The notes: a model not told the origin generated them from the letters alone. Positions 1 through 9,644 are shown, counted from the first letter of the stretch. The stretch: 28,244 nt of DNA from Zancudomyces culisetae (GCA_001969505.1 LSSK01000684.1:1-28244); one strand, 5' to 3'. A program made the numbers and translations.

Positions 1-16
1 ACATCGAGTAGCAATT

Positions 17-1408
17 ATGAATTCACTAATACACCTTGTACTAGTATACCTTCACCTTTTCACTGCATTTGGTGCCTTCAATAAACCGGTTCCCTGTAAG
101 TCCATCGTTGTGAGAAAAGAAATAAAAACATTATCCGAAAGCGAATGGGCAATGATCAAGGATGTAATCAAAAAAATGCATGTTGATGGCTGGTTCAACA
201 AACTTGCAAAAGTGCACAACGATGTCTATAACTATGTTCACAATGGCTCCATCTTTCTTCCCTTCCACCGCCTGCTTACTCGTCGCTTTGAAGAAATTGG
301 CCAGACCTACAACCCCAGGTTCTTTGTTCCCTATTGGGACGCTGCAGTTGATTTTAAGGATCCTGTAAAAAGTTCGATAATCTCCAGCAAATATATCGGT
401 ACCAACGGAGCAGCTGGAAACTGTGTCGTTGATGGCGCCCAGGCAAACTGGATAATGTCACAACCAAACAAACACTGTTTACGACGCAAGTTCAATGGCG
501 AAAATGGGAAAATTAAGCCCTTTTATTCCCCCGAACAAATGACCTCGATAATACAAAAGTCAAAGACATATGATAAATTCAGGAGAAACCTAGAACTTTC
601 TCTCCATGGTGCTGTGCATATGGGCTTTTCCGGCGATATGACCACAAACTATTCCCCCAACGATTTTGTATTTTTCCTCCACCATTCGAATATGGATAGA
701 CTCTACTGGAAATGGCAAAACACCGATCCATCACTCACCTATGCATATGATGGAAAAAACCCAAACCGCTCCGCAGCCCCAAAACTGAGCGACAAAATTG
801 ATTACTTTAATGTAACCGTAGAGAGTTCCATGCATGTTGGTTACAACAACATGTGTTTTACCTACCCGGATGTCGTCCCTCTTGAAATTTTAAACAAAAA
901 GAAAGACTCGCCATTTGCAAAGACAAACCCAGCTGCGTCCATCAATAAAAACAACAACTTTACAAAAGCACTATATGATTTGAGTGATGCTACAAAGTCA
1001 AAGTACTTCCCATCCACTCTCGAAAAAAACCCTAATCCTAACAAGTTCGACATGCCTGTCGCATTTGATACTAAATCAGTTTCTACAAAAAACCTCAGTT
1101 TAAGCGATATTACTGAAAGCGGAAATAGTGCAAGCAACAAAACAATGTACCACAAACGAGCTGTAAAAAGGATAGTTTATGTTTTGAAGAAAAAATATAG
1201 AATGCCCAGGCCACCTCGCCCACCAAAGCACTGGTATGTAATGCATAAGTACAGCGAAAAAAATGTTAAAAAGGTGCTTGATAGGGCTGAACAGCTGATC
1301 GATACACTAAACTCTGAAGGTTATATTAGCCCTTATATCAACGAACTACAGTCGTACTACGTACTGAGAAGAGTTCGCGCTGGACGCAAACCGGTAATTT
1401 TTACCTAA
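17..1408 (+). CDS. Secreted tyrosinase (type-3 copper phenol oxidase)
   Basis: 463 residues, uninterrupted. Tyrosinases oxidise phenols to o-quinones, feeding melanin formation or protein cross-linking. Both copper sites are visible. CuA has H67, H75 and H84, the last in FLPFHRLLTRRFEE, followed by the family's FFVPYWD. CuB has H197 and H201 (LHGAVHMGFSGDM) and H222/H223 (FFLHHSNMDRLYWKWQ). The central C136 and HCLRR (C154) are also typical of fungal secreted tyrosinases. A hydrophobic N-terminus (about residues 1-20) looks like a signal peptide, so it probably acts in the wall or outside the cell. The last ~85 residues are basic and proline-containing (MPRPPRPPKHW), are not part of the catalytic core, and could be a C-terminal lid or pro-region. 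The start is the first ATG and gives the signal peptide. Family certain; substrate unknown. Confidence 0.95.
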   Translation: MNSLIHLVLVYLHLFTAFGAFNKPVPCKSIVVRKEIKTLSESEWAMIKDVIKKMHVDGWFNKLAKVHNDVYNYVHNGSIFLPFHRLLTRRFEEIGQTYNPRFFVPYWDAAVDFKDPVKSSIISSKYIGTNGAAGNCVVDGAQANWIMSQPNKHCLRRKFNGENGKIKPFYSPEQMTSIIQKSKTYDKFRRNLELSLHGAVHMGFSGDMTTNYSPNDFVFFLHHSNMDRLYWKWQNTDPSLTYAYDGKNPNRSAAPKLSDKIDYFNVTVESSMHVGYNNMCFTYPDVVPLEILNKKKDSPFAKTNPAASINKNNNFTKALYDLSDATKSKYFPSTLEKNPNPNKFDMPVAFDTKSVSTKNLSLSDITESGNSASNKTMYHKRAVKRIVYVLKKKYRMPRPPRPPKHWYVMHKYSEKNVKKVLDRAEQLIDTLNSEGYISPYINELQSYYVLRRVRAGRKPVIFT

Positions 1409-1475
1409 GTCGGGTGATGGCAGAGTTTTTAGTTTGGCTGCATCACTATGAGCAGCGTTCTACATATTCTTTGCC

Positions 1476-1481
1476 AATAAA
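1476..1481 (+). terminator. Candidate poly(A) signal of the tyrosinase gene
   Basis: AATAAA hexamer 68 nt after the tyrosinase stop codon, followed by T-rich sequence. Assigned by position only. Confidence 0.45.
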
Positions 1482-2887
1482 GCGCATAAAATCTGTTAAA
1501 GGCTCATAAAACTTTGTTTTTACAGCTTGGTTATTCCACAAGCACAATTTTTTAATTTTTTTTTCCAAGCAAAAAAATGTAGCTTTTTGACATTGATATC
1601 GTGTTTACCACTACTCGTGGTAAATTGTAGAATTTAGTATAGGTCTTGTTATTATGTTGCCTGTTTTTTAAAAGTTATTTGTCTGGAGAATCTAGATTAG
1701 ACCTGGATTTGAGAGATATTATTAATTATAAGAAAACTAAAACGGTAATAAATGTGCTGGTTGAAAAAGAAAAGTTAGCTGTCCAAAATACAAGATGACC
1801 AGGGGGAACAGGCAGGAGGGGGGAGAGATGTTTTTTATGTTTTATAGTGCGGGTTTTTTTCTTGTTTTCTTGTTTTTATATATGTAACCTCTTCATTTCG
1901 TTTTCCAGCTACAGATCCAAATCCTTCATCATCATTCCAGTATAAATACCAATTCTAGTACAATTAAGAAGAAATGAAGGTGGCGGGAATCTTACTAATC
2001 TATCTGAAACCCACCCTTTTCCTCTTTTCCTCTTTTCCCCTTCTCCCCACATTTTATTTAATTTCAAATTATGGATTTATAGATAAACTGCCTAGCCAGT
2101 GCTAGAAAGCATCATATTTTCAACCCACACACGTCTTCATAAATTACCCACGGCTTACTCCGCTTTATCAATGTCCAGAAAATTATATAGTAGCGATGAG
2201 GGGGAGGTGGAGGACAGAGTGGTATGCAAATTTAATGACCCAGATGGTAATCCAGACACTCGCCGATCTATCCAACTGCTCTCCCTCCAAAAAAAGATTT
2301 ATCATTTATTTATTACATTATTTCCATTTATCCCATTCCGCCCAAATTTCATGCAACTCTCTGGAAAATAAAAGAATATTCACCAGTGTCCATTTTGAAT
2401 AAAAGGCTAAAAACCGGGGAGATTGGGGTGGGTGGATTGCTAGCTTTCTTTAAGGTTACTTTGACCCGCAAGTTCTAGTCAGTCTAAACTAATTCTGGTT
2501 TATTTACTTTCTACAGTTATCAACCAAGCATACCACTATACACATACTGTATTTTGATATAGGAAAAAGCTTTCAAGCAAACATGGTGCTGTAGAAATAA
2601 GTATATAATGCTTTACAAAGAACGGTATCAAAAATAATAAAATTTTCTTTACTAACTCACCCTTCTTGTACTCTCTGCCTACTTTTTTTATTTTGAATTA
2701 AACATATCAAAGATAAAAGGGAAAAAAATCACAGAGTAATCTACTCGTACTATACAGTTATATCCTAATCTTTGTTGATACTTAAATAAGCGGCTTGTGA
2801 TACGCAAGGAATTAAAAAAATACTTGTATCTACAAATATAATTACAATTATACATATATATATACATATATCACCAACAAACAAAAA
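1482..2887. other. Intergenic stretch between two secreted-protein genes
   Basis: No recognisable gene. Contents are A/T homopolymers, a G-rich patch (about 1800-1825), a C/T-rich patch (about 2015-2050), one weak small ORF (see 2171-2371), and a TA-rich stretch just before 2888 (alternating TATA/CATA, about 2848-2872) that would suit a core promoter for the downstream gene. Confidence 0.5.
2171..2371 (+). CDS. Doubtful small ORF, 66 aa
   Basis: Starts at an ATG (MSRKLYSSDEGEVED...) and has a charged first half, then a hydrophobic half ending LSGK. An AATAAA hexamer overlaps the stop. There are GT dinucleotides that could serve as donors (AGAGTG|GTATGC and CAGATG|GTAATC), so it could be a first exon. 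No family is recognised. ORFs of this length occur by chance in DNA this AT-rich, so this is a weak call. Confidence 0.15.
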   Translation: MSRKLYSSDEGEVEDRVVCKFNDPDGNPDTRRSIQLLSLQKKIYHLFITLFPFIPFRPNFMQLSGK

Positions 2888-4462
2888 ATGAAAATAAATA
2901 TCGCAAGTCTATATGCCCTTGCACTTGGCCCATTGAGTGTATCCGTCAATTCGTTTATCCTGAAAGAGCAAATGAACTCACCAGGATCGAGACTACTTGC
3001 TAGTAATAAAATCCAGGATAGCGACACTTTAAAGGTCGAAAATAATGTGGATTTCGATAAGGAGCTGGGCCTTGACTCAGATATGTGGTATCCAGCTGAT
3101 GAGGGAGTAGATAAAGAGGAGCAAAATGATAATTATGATATTAAGCAACACGAACAAGAAGCACCTGAGGCACAGCAAGATAAAGACAATGAAATGCAGC
3201 TTGTTCATGATATGCAGGAAATTCCGCTTGATGCAGAAAATATCCAGGAGAATTTGCTTGAATGGGATTTCAACGATGATGGCCCCCGTCTACATGCCAT
3301 CTTGGAAAGTGAAACCTCTCTTCAAAGCTCCGAAACAGTTACAAAAAGCATTACAACAGCACCAATTCAAGTACCAAACACCACTATTTATGTCACCAGT
3401 ATCAGTATCGATACAAATACGAGTACCATCACAGGTATAAGTACTAGCACCAGCACTAGTACCAGCACCAGTAGTATCAGTAGTGCCAGTGTATCCGAAC
3501 AACCAGACGAGTGCAGGGAAGAGTACATTAAGTGCAATGCCAAAATTACTAGAAAGAAATTGTACGATCAATGTATAGCAAAATGTGAAAATATAGATGG
3601 TGAGAGGTACAAAATATGTATGATACAGTGTCGGGACAAGTACCAAACCATGACATTTAAAGAGCTTTGGGCGTTGGGTAAACCCAAACGTTGTTTCAAA
3701 TCGTGCCAGAAGTGTATGGACTGTCTCACACCAAAGAACGAAGTGGTTAAGAAACTCTTTGCTGCTCCAATGTTTGAAAAACTGAGAGTAGCCTTTTTGG
3801 AAATCAAGGATGCTGGCGGATTTAACAGCTATGAAGATCTTAAGAAAATTGCTGTTAAATATGCGGTTTTGATGGGAAATGTACCACAATCAGCCGCAGC
3901 AGCAGCAGCAGCAGCAGCAGCATCAATTTCTATCCCTACTATTACCCTTACTTCAATACAAACACAAACGCCAACCCCAACTCCTGCTCCTGTTCTTACA
4001 CCAACACCAATACCAACACCAACTCCAACACCAATTCCAACCCCAACCCCAACTCCAACTCCAACCCCAACTTCAATTCCAACCTCAACTTCAATTCCAA
4101 CCTCAACCTCAGTTTCAACCCCAACTCTGACATTAACTCTAACTTCAACACCGGTACCAGCATCAGTATCAGCCACTACAAGTTTATCGACACGCGTTAA
4201 TGTTGTCACATTGGTATCAGTTGTTGCTCATACCAGAGTACACACTGTTTCGCGTCAACTGAGAGCAGCTCGACTAGGAGTATCTCAACCCGTAGCAGCT
4301 CAACCCGTAGCAGCTCAACCCGTAGCAATTACCATATACAAACCTGTAATCATTACTCCAAGCAGTACCAGTAGTACTAGTCCAAGTGTAATGCTTAGTA
4401 CCATTGTTGTCGTTAGTAGCCTTTCACCAGTTGTTACAACAATTACATCACATGTCAAATAA
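2888..4462 (+). CDS. Secreted Cys-rich, Thr/Pro-repeat protein (unknown function)
   Basis: 524 residues. Layout: hydrophobic signal-like N-terminus (about 1-22); acidic Asp/Glu-rich region (about 45-140); Ser/Thr-rich linker (about 150-205); compact Cys-rich domain (about 207-280) with ten cysteines, spaced CX6C, CX3C, CX3C, CX3C, CX2C; a Lys/hydrophobic stretch; an Ala run coded by (GCA)n; a Pro-Thr repeat (about 360-415); three AAQPV-type repeats (about 464-480); and a Ser/Thr-rich tail. The Ser/Thr and Pro-Thr tracts are likely O-mannosylated, as in fungal wall or adhesin-like proteins. There is no clear GPI signal: the C-terminus (TTITSHVK) is not a clean hydrophobic tail. The ATG follows a TA-rich leader and an A-rich context. 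I do not recognise the Cys domain. Function is inferred only from layout. Confidence 0.85.
   Translation: MKINIASLYALALGPLSVSVNSFILKEQMNSPGSRLLASNKIQDSDTLKVENNVDFDKELGLDSDMWYPADEGVDKEEQNDNYDIKQHEQEAPEAQQDKDNEMQLVHDMQEIPLDAENIQENLLEWDFNDDGPRLHAILESETSLQSSETVTKSITTAPIQVPNTTIYVTSISIDTNTSTITGISTSTSTSTSTSSISSASVSEQPDECREEYIKCNAKITRKKLYDQCIAKCENIDGERYKICMIQCRDKYQTMTFKELWALGKPKRCFKSCQKCMDCLTPKNEVVKKLFAAPMFEKLRVAFLEIKDAGGFNSYEDLKKIAVKYAVLMGNVPQSAAAAAAAAAASISIPTITLTSIQTQTPTPTPAPVLTPTPIPTPTPTPIPTPTPTPTPTPTSIPTSTSIPTSTSVSTPTLTLTLTSTPVPASVSATTSLSTRVNVVTLVSVVAHTRVHTVSRQLRAARLGVSQPVAAQPVAAQPVAITIYKPVIITPSSTSSTSPSVMLSTIVVVSSLSPVVTTITSHVK
3892..3921 (+). repeat. (GCA)n microsatellite coding poly-Ala
   Basis: Run of about ten GCA/GCC triplets inside the secreted Cys-rich protein gene, coding an alanine tract. 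Likely length-variable. The +1 frame would read poly-Gln, but that frame is a shadow. Confidence 0.85.
3965..4130 (+). repeat. CCAACN hexamer repeat coding Pro-Thr tract
   Basis: Imperfect hexanucleotide repeat (CCAACT, CCAACC, CCAACA, TCAACT and similar), translated as PTPTPT with Ile, Ser and Val interruptions. Typical of stalk regions of secreted proteins. The skew makes all three plus frames and one minus frame open, which explains several shadow ORFs. Confidence 0.85.
4284..4326 (+). repeat. 15-bp tandem repeat, about three copies
   Basis: Unit CTCAACCCGTAGCAG repeated in frame inside the secreted protein gene, giving three QPVAA-type peptide repeats. The near-identical nucleotide copies suggest recent expansion. 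Confidence 0.8.
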
Positions 4463-4727
4463 TTCTTGTGCTGGCAATCTCTCTCTCATACACTACTTTT
4501 TTTTTGTTATTTTTACTAATGCTTTTGATAGATTTAATGGTCTTTGTAGCCCATAAATGTGATTTTGTGATTATATATTGTTAAAATAAAAACTAATTAT
4601 TATACCTCGACTCTTCCTGTAATGATTCATCTGGTTTGAGTTTATGAGATTTAATATAGATCTGTAAGTATACTGTATTGGATGTTGTGATTAGACTTGT
4701 TTCAGCTGAGAGTTTAGTTTTGATGTG

Positions 4728-4766
4728 TGCAAACCAACCAACGCTGTCCATATACTGCGGTTTGCA
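4728..4766. repeat. Inverted repeat TGCAAACC / GGTTTGCA
   Basis: Perfect 8-bp arms (4728-4735 and 4759-4766) around a 23-nt loop, with partial pairing continuing outward (GTG/CAC-like). Could be a paired binding site or the stem of a transcript; nothing in the sequence decides between these. Confidence 0.5.
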
Positions 4767-5649
4767 TCACCGGCTTTTGCTTTTTGTTTACTCGCCTATC
4801 AGGCCTAGTTTATCAACTAAAAGCATGGATAGTTGCAAAAGATAAAAGAGACTAGAAACATATATTTCAGATATCCGAAGGTATGTGTGCTCAATGCTTT
4901 ATGTAGTGGATGTCTACTAGTGCCTAAAGATATTCCATATTTTGAAATAATATAAATGCGACAGGATTATGTTTAGGTTTACAGGATAATACTAGCTGTT
5001 GCACATACATAAATGTTTATTGCTGGCATAACAGAAACTAATGTGTATACATTCTGTAGTGAGAGAAGTCGTTTTATCTAAGTGAAAGAGAGAAATGCTG
5101 ATCTCAAGTTACACAACCTGTGACAGCAATAATGCAATGAAAAAAACAATTTGTAATCAGCTTTTTTATTTTATTCAATGGATTTGTTAAGTAAATGTCA
5201 CGTAAAGTACTACTAAACTTGAACAACATCAAAGATTACACAGAGCACCCATTTGCAGCTTGTTTGTTACAAAATGAAATGTCAAAGAGATACAAAAGCC
5301 AAAACGTAAAATATTTGAAATCTGGGTTAAGCATTTTGTAGGACAAAGTCCCAATAAAATACGGGTTGGTGGTGGACATAAAAAAAGGACCAGAAGAATA
5401 ATAAATGAGTAGCCGATGAGAAGTGGGAGGATGACCATTTTCCAGAAGCTTCATGATTATTGGGAAATGTTTTCAGGTTCTTTGTTTTTTCGCTGGCATT
5501 TACGTGGAACTGCTAACTGAAATCACTAATCAAAGTGTTAATTGGCTTGCTAAAAATGTTTAAAAAGATTAGGGTCTAACCAAAAAACATTTTTGAAATC
5601 GGATGATGGAACTGGAGTACATTATTGTGTAATGAGCAGGTATCATATC

Positions 5650-5679
5650 AAAAAAAAACAAAAACAAAAACAAAAACAA
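5650..5679. repeat. (AAAAAC)n microsatellite
   Basis: A run of A followed by about four A5C units in intergenic DNA. Confidence 0.8.
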
Positions 5680-6014
5680 TAAACAAATGTAACAGAAACA
5701 TAAAAAAGTGGACAAAAATCTAAACTTTTTATGTTTGCAAGTGTGAAATCCAAGCGAGAGCCTGAATTTTTTTCTAGGTGTTCACTAGCATCTAAAAAAC
5801 CATGTAAAATAAACTTGGAAAAGAGAAAGAAGAGAAAGAGCGGGAGTAACTGAGTGTAGGAACATGATATCCTGTCATTTCAGGATGTGAGATAATGCTG
5901 AAAATACAAATAGTCTTAAATATAGATGAGGTGTGAATTACCAAGTTCGAACATATTTTTGCGTAACTGTGTTTTTGAGTTTTTTTGAACTTGGTTTTGG
6001 ATTTGAGTTTTGGA

Positions 6015-6084
6015 ATTTGCGCTTTGGGATTTGCGCTTTGGGATTTGCGCTTTGGGATTTGAAATTTGAAATTTGCGCTTTGGG
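6015..6084. repeat. 14-bp minisatellite, five units
   Basis: Unit ATTTGCGCTTTGGG is perfect at 6015-6028, 6029-6042, 6043-6056 and 6071-6084. The fourth unit (6057-6070, ATTTGAAATTTGAA) is diverged. Flanking sequence (about 5985-6130) is related T/G-rich degenerate repeat (TTTTTGGA, TTTTTGAG). A 67-codon ORF across it is a by-product of the repeat. Confidence 0.85.
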
Positions 6085-6517
6085 ATTTAGGTTTTTGAGT
6101 TTTTGGATTTTTCGAGTTTTTGGATTTTTGAATTGATCATAAAAAAACGCACTATTTACCTAAACATTTCAGTTTCTTAAATACCTCTACACTTCAATTT
6201 ACCAGAAAAAAAAAAGATAAAAGAATCCTACTTGTAGTCAAACCCATATAACTCTTACAGGAGATATGTGCGATTATAACTTGTGTAAAGCCACAATTGT
6301 AGAATAAATATCACGGTAAAGTTGCTAGAATATTGATATTTAATTACAATACCTAAGCGAATAAAGCAGCAGGAACGCAGGCAAGAAAAAATTATAGGAA
6401 CAAGACTGGGTTACTAGTTGTAAAAAAAAAGAAGACTACAGTGATAATTAGGGTAACACTAATTCACACTAGTTGGGTGACAAAAAAGAGGGCAGAAAAC
6501 ACAGAAATAGCGCGAAA

Positions 6518-9500
6518 ATGGCAAGTTCGGTTAGCGAAAAGAGCAGGGAGGGATCGCTTAGAACGCAAACACAGGCACAGACACAAGTACAAAAAAAGGA
6601 AACAGGCACAGGGCAAGTAAAAAAAAGTGTAGGAGTAAAAGGTGTTTATTTAGGACTACAGGATAGCCAAAGGAGTGTTAATGGGTTGAGTAGAACCATT
6701 AGTGGGTATCTTGAACAAACTAAACAAAAAAACGAGGAGAAAAGAGATCAAAGTCGAAACAGGCAAGATGGAACAGAGATCAGGAGAGAGAATGAGGAAA
6801 ATAGAGGTAGTAGAAGGCACTTCACAAGTGAGAATATGAGCTTCAGTCGGATGGGGCTAGGATCGGCTGGAATCATGAGCGAGAGGGTACGTAGAAACGT
6901 CAACGGTATATATGAACTAAATAGAGAAGGAGACGGCCCGGGAAATCCAAGTATCAATAGCAATATAGGAAGGGTGATGCAATCTATGAATGACAGAAAC
7001 AATATTATCAACAGTAGCTACGACTCGATAGCGACAGGAATGACTCTGGAGAGAGAAAGGCGAGGAAAAGAGAGGGGAAGGATATATCTGGGAGGTAAAG
7101 AATCTTTAAATGTTGGTAATGGCAGTAACACCCACCAAGGCGGTGATATCAGGTACCACAATAATAATAGCAGTATTAGCAGTGTGGTACCAGAAAGTGG
7201 TGGAAATTTTTCGTCAAGATGGTATAACAGTGCACATGGAGCAAGCATAAGCAGCATTGACAGTATTGGTGTGGTTAAGAACAACCGGGACAATGTAGGT
7301 GGAGTGAGTAGAAATAATAGTATCAGAACACATGGAAATATGGGTAATAGTAGCAACAACAACAGTATAAGCAGTATATACAGTACCAACAGTATCAATA
7401 GTGCTCGAAACATTGGGTTCGGACTAACTCCAAGAATAACGGGAAGAAGGGGGCACTTGGAGGAAGATGATGGGGTTAGGGATGGGGTTAGGGATGGAGA
7501 AGGAGAGGCACGAGGTGTGTCTTTTGGGGATTTGAGGCTACAACAACTACGAAAAAGTGCGGAGAGGGGTCGGGGCAGTTATTCACATATGTACCAGCAT
7601 AGCTACAACAATAGTCAAAACTACAGCCAGACATATAGTCAGAACTTTTTAATGCAAACACTTATCACTGCAACCCCAACATATGACTTGAGTAGCGGAA
7701 TGGGACTGTACTGGTACAAGCCTATAATAAGAGGCAAGGATATGCCGGGTAAATTACGATCGCATACCATGGTAATTAGCCAGATTCTTGGAAAAAATAG
7801 GAGTATAGTTAATCCGATCAGAGGCGGTAAAAGTGGTAAAAGCAAAAACAGGAGTAAAGATAAATATAAAGGTAAAGGTAAAAGCGAGGGCAAAGGCAAA
7901 GGTAATAGTAAAGATAACGATAAGGGTAAAGGTAGAGTAAAAAGTAAAGAGGATGGAGCCAGTGTGAATGGCGTTAGGTATTATACAGATGTAGTAAGCG
8001 ATGATGGTAGTGATAGTGATGAGGATAGCGAAGATGACCAGACAAAGAGGATGGAATTGGCTGATAGGCAAGAGTCTAGTTACAAAAACACGCGCTTGGC
8101 GATGGGCAGGTTTATGTTGTTATATGGCGGGTGGGACAATCAGAGGTGCAATGAGGATGTGTATATGTTCAACCCAAAACAGATGGAGTGGAGCAAGATT
8201 AAAACCGAAATAAACGAAAATGAGAATGCTGATGATTTTGTGGTGGATTATACGGAATCTTTCGAGATTGGTGGAGGTAGTTCTAGCATATTTGGAAAAA
8301 GTGAGCGGGGAAAGCAAGAAACCAAAATATACCAGCAAAAGCAGGGACGAAGGATGGGGTTTGGAACAGGGTTGGGTAGGAAGGCTGGTAATATTCGGGG
8401 AAGGCGGTCACACAGTGCGGTGGTAACCGGCGCTGGCGACGAAATGTATGTGTTTGGAGGAGGGGGGGATGATAATAGTGTGTTTTATAACGATTTATGG
8501 ATATTAGATACTCATAAAATGAGATGGAGTAGGGGATATATTGAAATTGGTATAGATGATAGCGCTGAAGCAGATATTAATCCAGAGTTAGCTATGGGTA
8601 TAGGAGATGATAATAAAAAAAAGGGCCTTTATGTACATATGGATGAGGGTGAAGGTGAAGATGAATATGGAATACCATCAAAACGGCGGTCACATGTATG
8701 TTTTTTCTATAAGGGCAAAACCATGTATAATACACAAAAGAATGATACGTCAAAAATCGGAGAATTGGGAGAAGGAGAAGAAGATGATGATGAAGAAGAT
8801 GAAGAAGATGATGATGATGACGAAGAAAGGATGTATTTATTCGGCGGAGGTAATGGAAAGTTTGCGCTAAACGATTTGTATAAATTGGTTCCAATAAATC
8901 ATGGCCAGGAAAGCAGGGATGGAGGGATACGCAGATTCAAATGGGTTAAGCTTGAGACTAAAGGCGCCAAGCCACCACCGCGAGGCTACCACACGGCAAA
9001 TGTATATAATGGTGACCAAGTATTAGTATATGGAGGAAGCGCTGATGGAACACAGTTGTATAGTGCCGATGAGCTATATGTGTTGGATATGAAGACACTA
9101 ACTTGGACACGGTTTAAGATTGGAGGGAATGGTAGTGAGGAAGATGTTGATGACGAAAGTGGTGGTGACAGCGAAAGTAATATAAATAAAGCGGAAAAAG
9201 AAAAAGAAAGCGAGAAAGAGAAAGGGAGGGTGCGTGGGCAAAGACGACTGGCACATAGTGCAGTGGTAGTTGGGCCGCACTTGTTTATCATAATGGGACA
9301 TAATGGGATGGGGTACAGCAATGGAGTGCAGATTCTGCGACTGGATACATTGCAATGGGTTGGAGGAAGAGCAGGGGAGCGATACGAGGTGCGGGTAGGA
9401 GGGGACATTCCTATGGGACGTGGATACCACACAGCAGTGTATGAGGATGGCAAGATATATTTGTATGGAGGATACGATGGAAACCGAGTGTTTGATGAGA

Positions 9501-9589
9501 TGTATGTAATGGAATTGTCGGTGTTTGGATTTTTGGGAAAGATGGAAGAGAAAGTGGTAGTTGGTTCTAGAGCAAAGCAGGTTTATTAA
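6518..9589 (+). CDS. Kelch-repeat beta-propeller protein
   Basis: 1023 residues from the first ATG at 6518 (the frame is open slightly upstream but without an ATG). Residues 1-390 are low-complexity (Arg/Glu, then Asn/Ser-rich) and probably disordered. The kelch part starts near residue 396 (LYWYKP...LRSHT). Glycine-pair strands follow at about 533 (LLYGGW), 644 (YVFGGGG), 772 (YLFGGG), 836 (LVYGGS), 922 (FIIMGHNG) and 981 (YLYGGYDG), with RRSH, RGYHTA and LAHSA turns. The order and the ending (GYHTAVYEDGKIYLYGGYDG...FDEMYV) resemble a conserved fungal kelch family. Insertions split the blades: a Lys/Gly tract (about 433-480), an Asp/Ser tract (about 491-508), and a pure Asp/Glu tract (about 753-770). 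Likely a protein-interaction scaffold; partner unknown. Sense strand is strongly G-rich throughout. Converges on the FHA-RING gene. Confidence 0.93.
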   Translation: MASSVSEKSREGSLRTQTQAQTQVQKKETGTGQVKKSVGVKGVYLGLQDSQRSVNGLSRTISGYLEQTKQKNEEKRDQSRNRQDGTEIRRENEENRGSRRHFTSENMSFSRMGLGSAGIMSERVRRNVNGIYELNREGDGPGNPSINSNIGRVMQSMNDRNNIINSSYDSIATGMTLERERRGKERGRIYLGGKESLNVGNGSNTHQGGDIRYHNNNSSISSVVPESGGNFSSRWYNSAHGASISSIDSIGVVKNNRDNVGGVSRNNSIRTHGNMGNSSNNNSISSIYSTNSINSARNIGFGLTPRITGRRGHLEEDDGVRDGVRDGEGEARGVSFGDLRLQQLRKSAERGRGSYSHMYQHSYNNSQNYSQTYSQNFLMQTLITATPTYDLSSGMGLYWYKPIIRGKDMPGKLRSHTMVISQILGKNRSIVNPIRGGKSGKSKNRSKDKYKGKGKSEGKGKGNSKDNDKGKGRVKSKEDGASVNGVRYYTDVVSDDGSDSDEDSEDDQTKRMELADRQESSYKNTRLAMGRFMLLYGGWDNQRCNEDVYMFNPKQMEWSKIKTEINENENADDFVVDYTESFEIGGGSSSIFGKSERGKQETKIYQQKQGRRMGFGTGLGRKAGNIRGRRSHSAVVTGAGDEMYVFGGGGDDNSVFYNDLWILDTHKMRWSRGYIEIGIDDSAEADINPELAMGIGDDNKKKGLYVHMDEGEGEDEYGIPSKRRSHVCFFYKGKTMYNTQKNDTSKIGELGEGEEDDDEEDEEDDDDDEERMYLFGGGNGKFALNDLYKLVPINHGQESRDGGIRRFKWVKLETKGAKPPPRGYHTANVYNGDQVLVYGGSADGTQLYSADELYVLDMKTLTWTRFKIGGNGSEEDVDDESGGDSESNINKAEKEKESEKEKGRVRGQRRLAHSAVVVGPHLFIIMGHNGMGYSNGVQILRLDTLQWVGGRAGERYEVRVGGDIPMGRGYHTAVYEDGKIYLYGGYDGNRVFDEMYVMELSVFGFLGKMEEKVVVGSRAKQVY

Positions 9590-9644
9590 TTAGATATGCT
9601 AAAATACGGAGATATAAAATATAATATAAAATAAAATAAAAGAA
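9590..9644. terminator. 55-bp convergent gene gap with shared poly(A) elements
   Basis: Only 55 bp separate the stop codons of the plus-strand kelch gene and the minus-strand FHA-RING gene. AATAAA on the plus strand occurs at 9630-9635 and 9635-9640. On the minus strand, AATAAA (plus TTTATT, 9582-9587) lies inside the last codons of the kelch gene. Each transcript therefore probably runs into the other's 3' end. Confidence 0.55.

Larger units (their letters stand above)
4463..6517. other. Intergenic stretch, about 2 kb
   Basis: No recognisable gene. An AATAAA at 4585-4590 lies about 120 nt after the preceding stop and may be its poly(A) signal. The region holds an inverted repeat (4728-4766), an A5C microsatellite (5650-5679) and a 14-bp minisatellite (6015-6084). 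Minus-strand ORFs near 5229-5454 (about 70 aa, one with an ATG) have no recognisable domain and fit chance expectation. Confidence 0.5.

Noticed and set aside
3829-4209. Minus-strand Val/Gly-repeat ORF (126 codons) and plus-strand Gln-rich ORF (3879-4130).
   Set aside because: Both are other-frame readings of the Pro-Thr and Ala repeat DNA of the secreted-protein gene.
5933-6136. 67-codon ORF rich in FWNLRFGI-type repeats.
   Set aside because: By-product of the 14-bp minisatellite and its T/G-rich flanks; begins without a credible gene structure.
7018-7413. Leu-rich antisense ORFs across the kelch gene (also 7639-8071, 8592-8894, 8986-9453).
   Set aside because: Produced by strong G skew and low stop density opposite the kelch coding strand; no ATG context or domain support.
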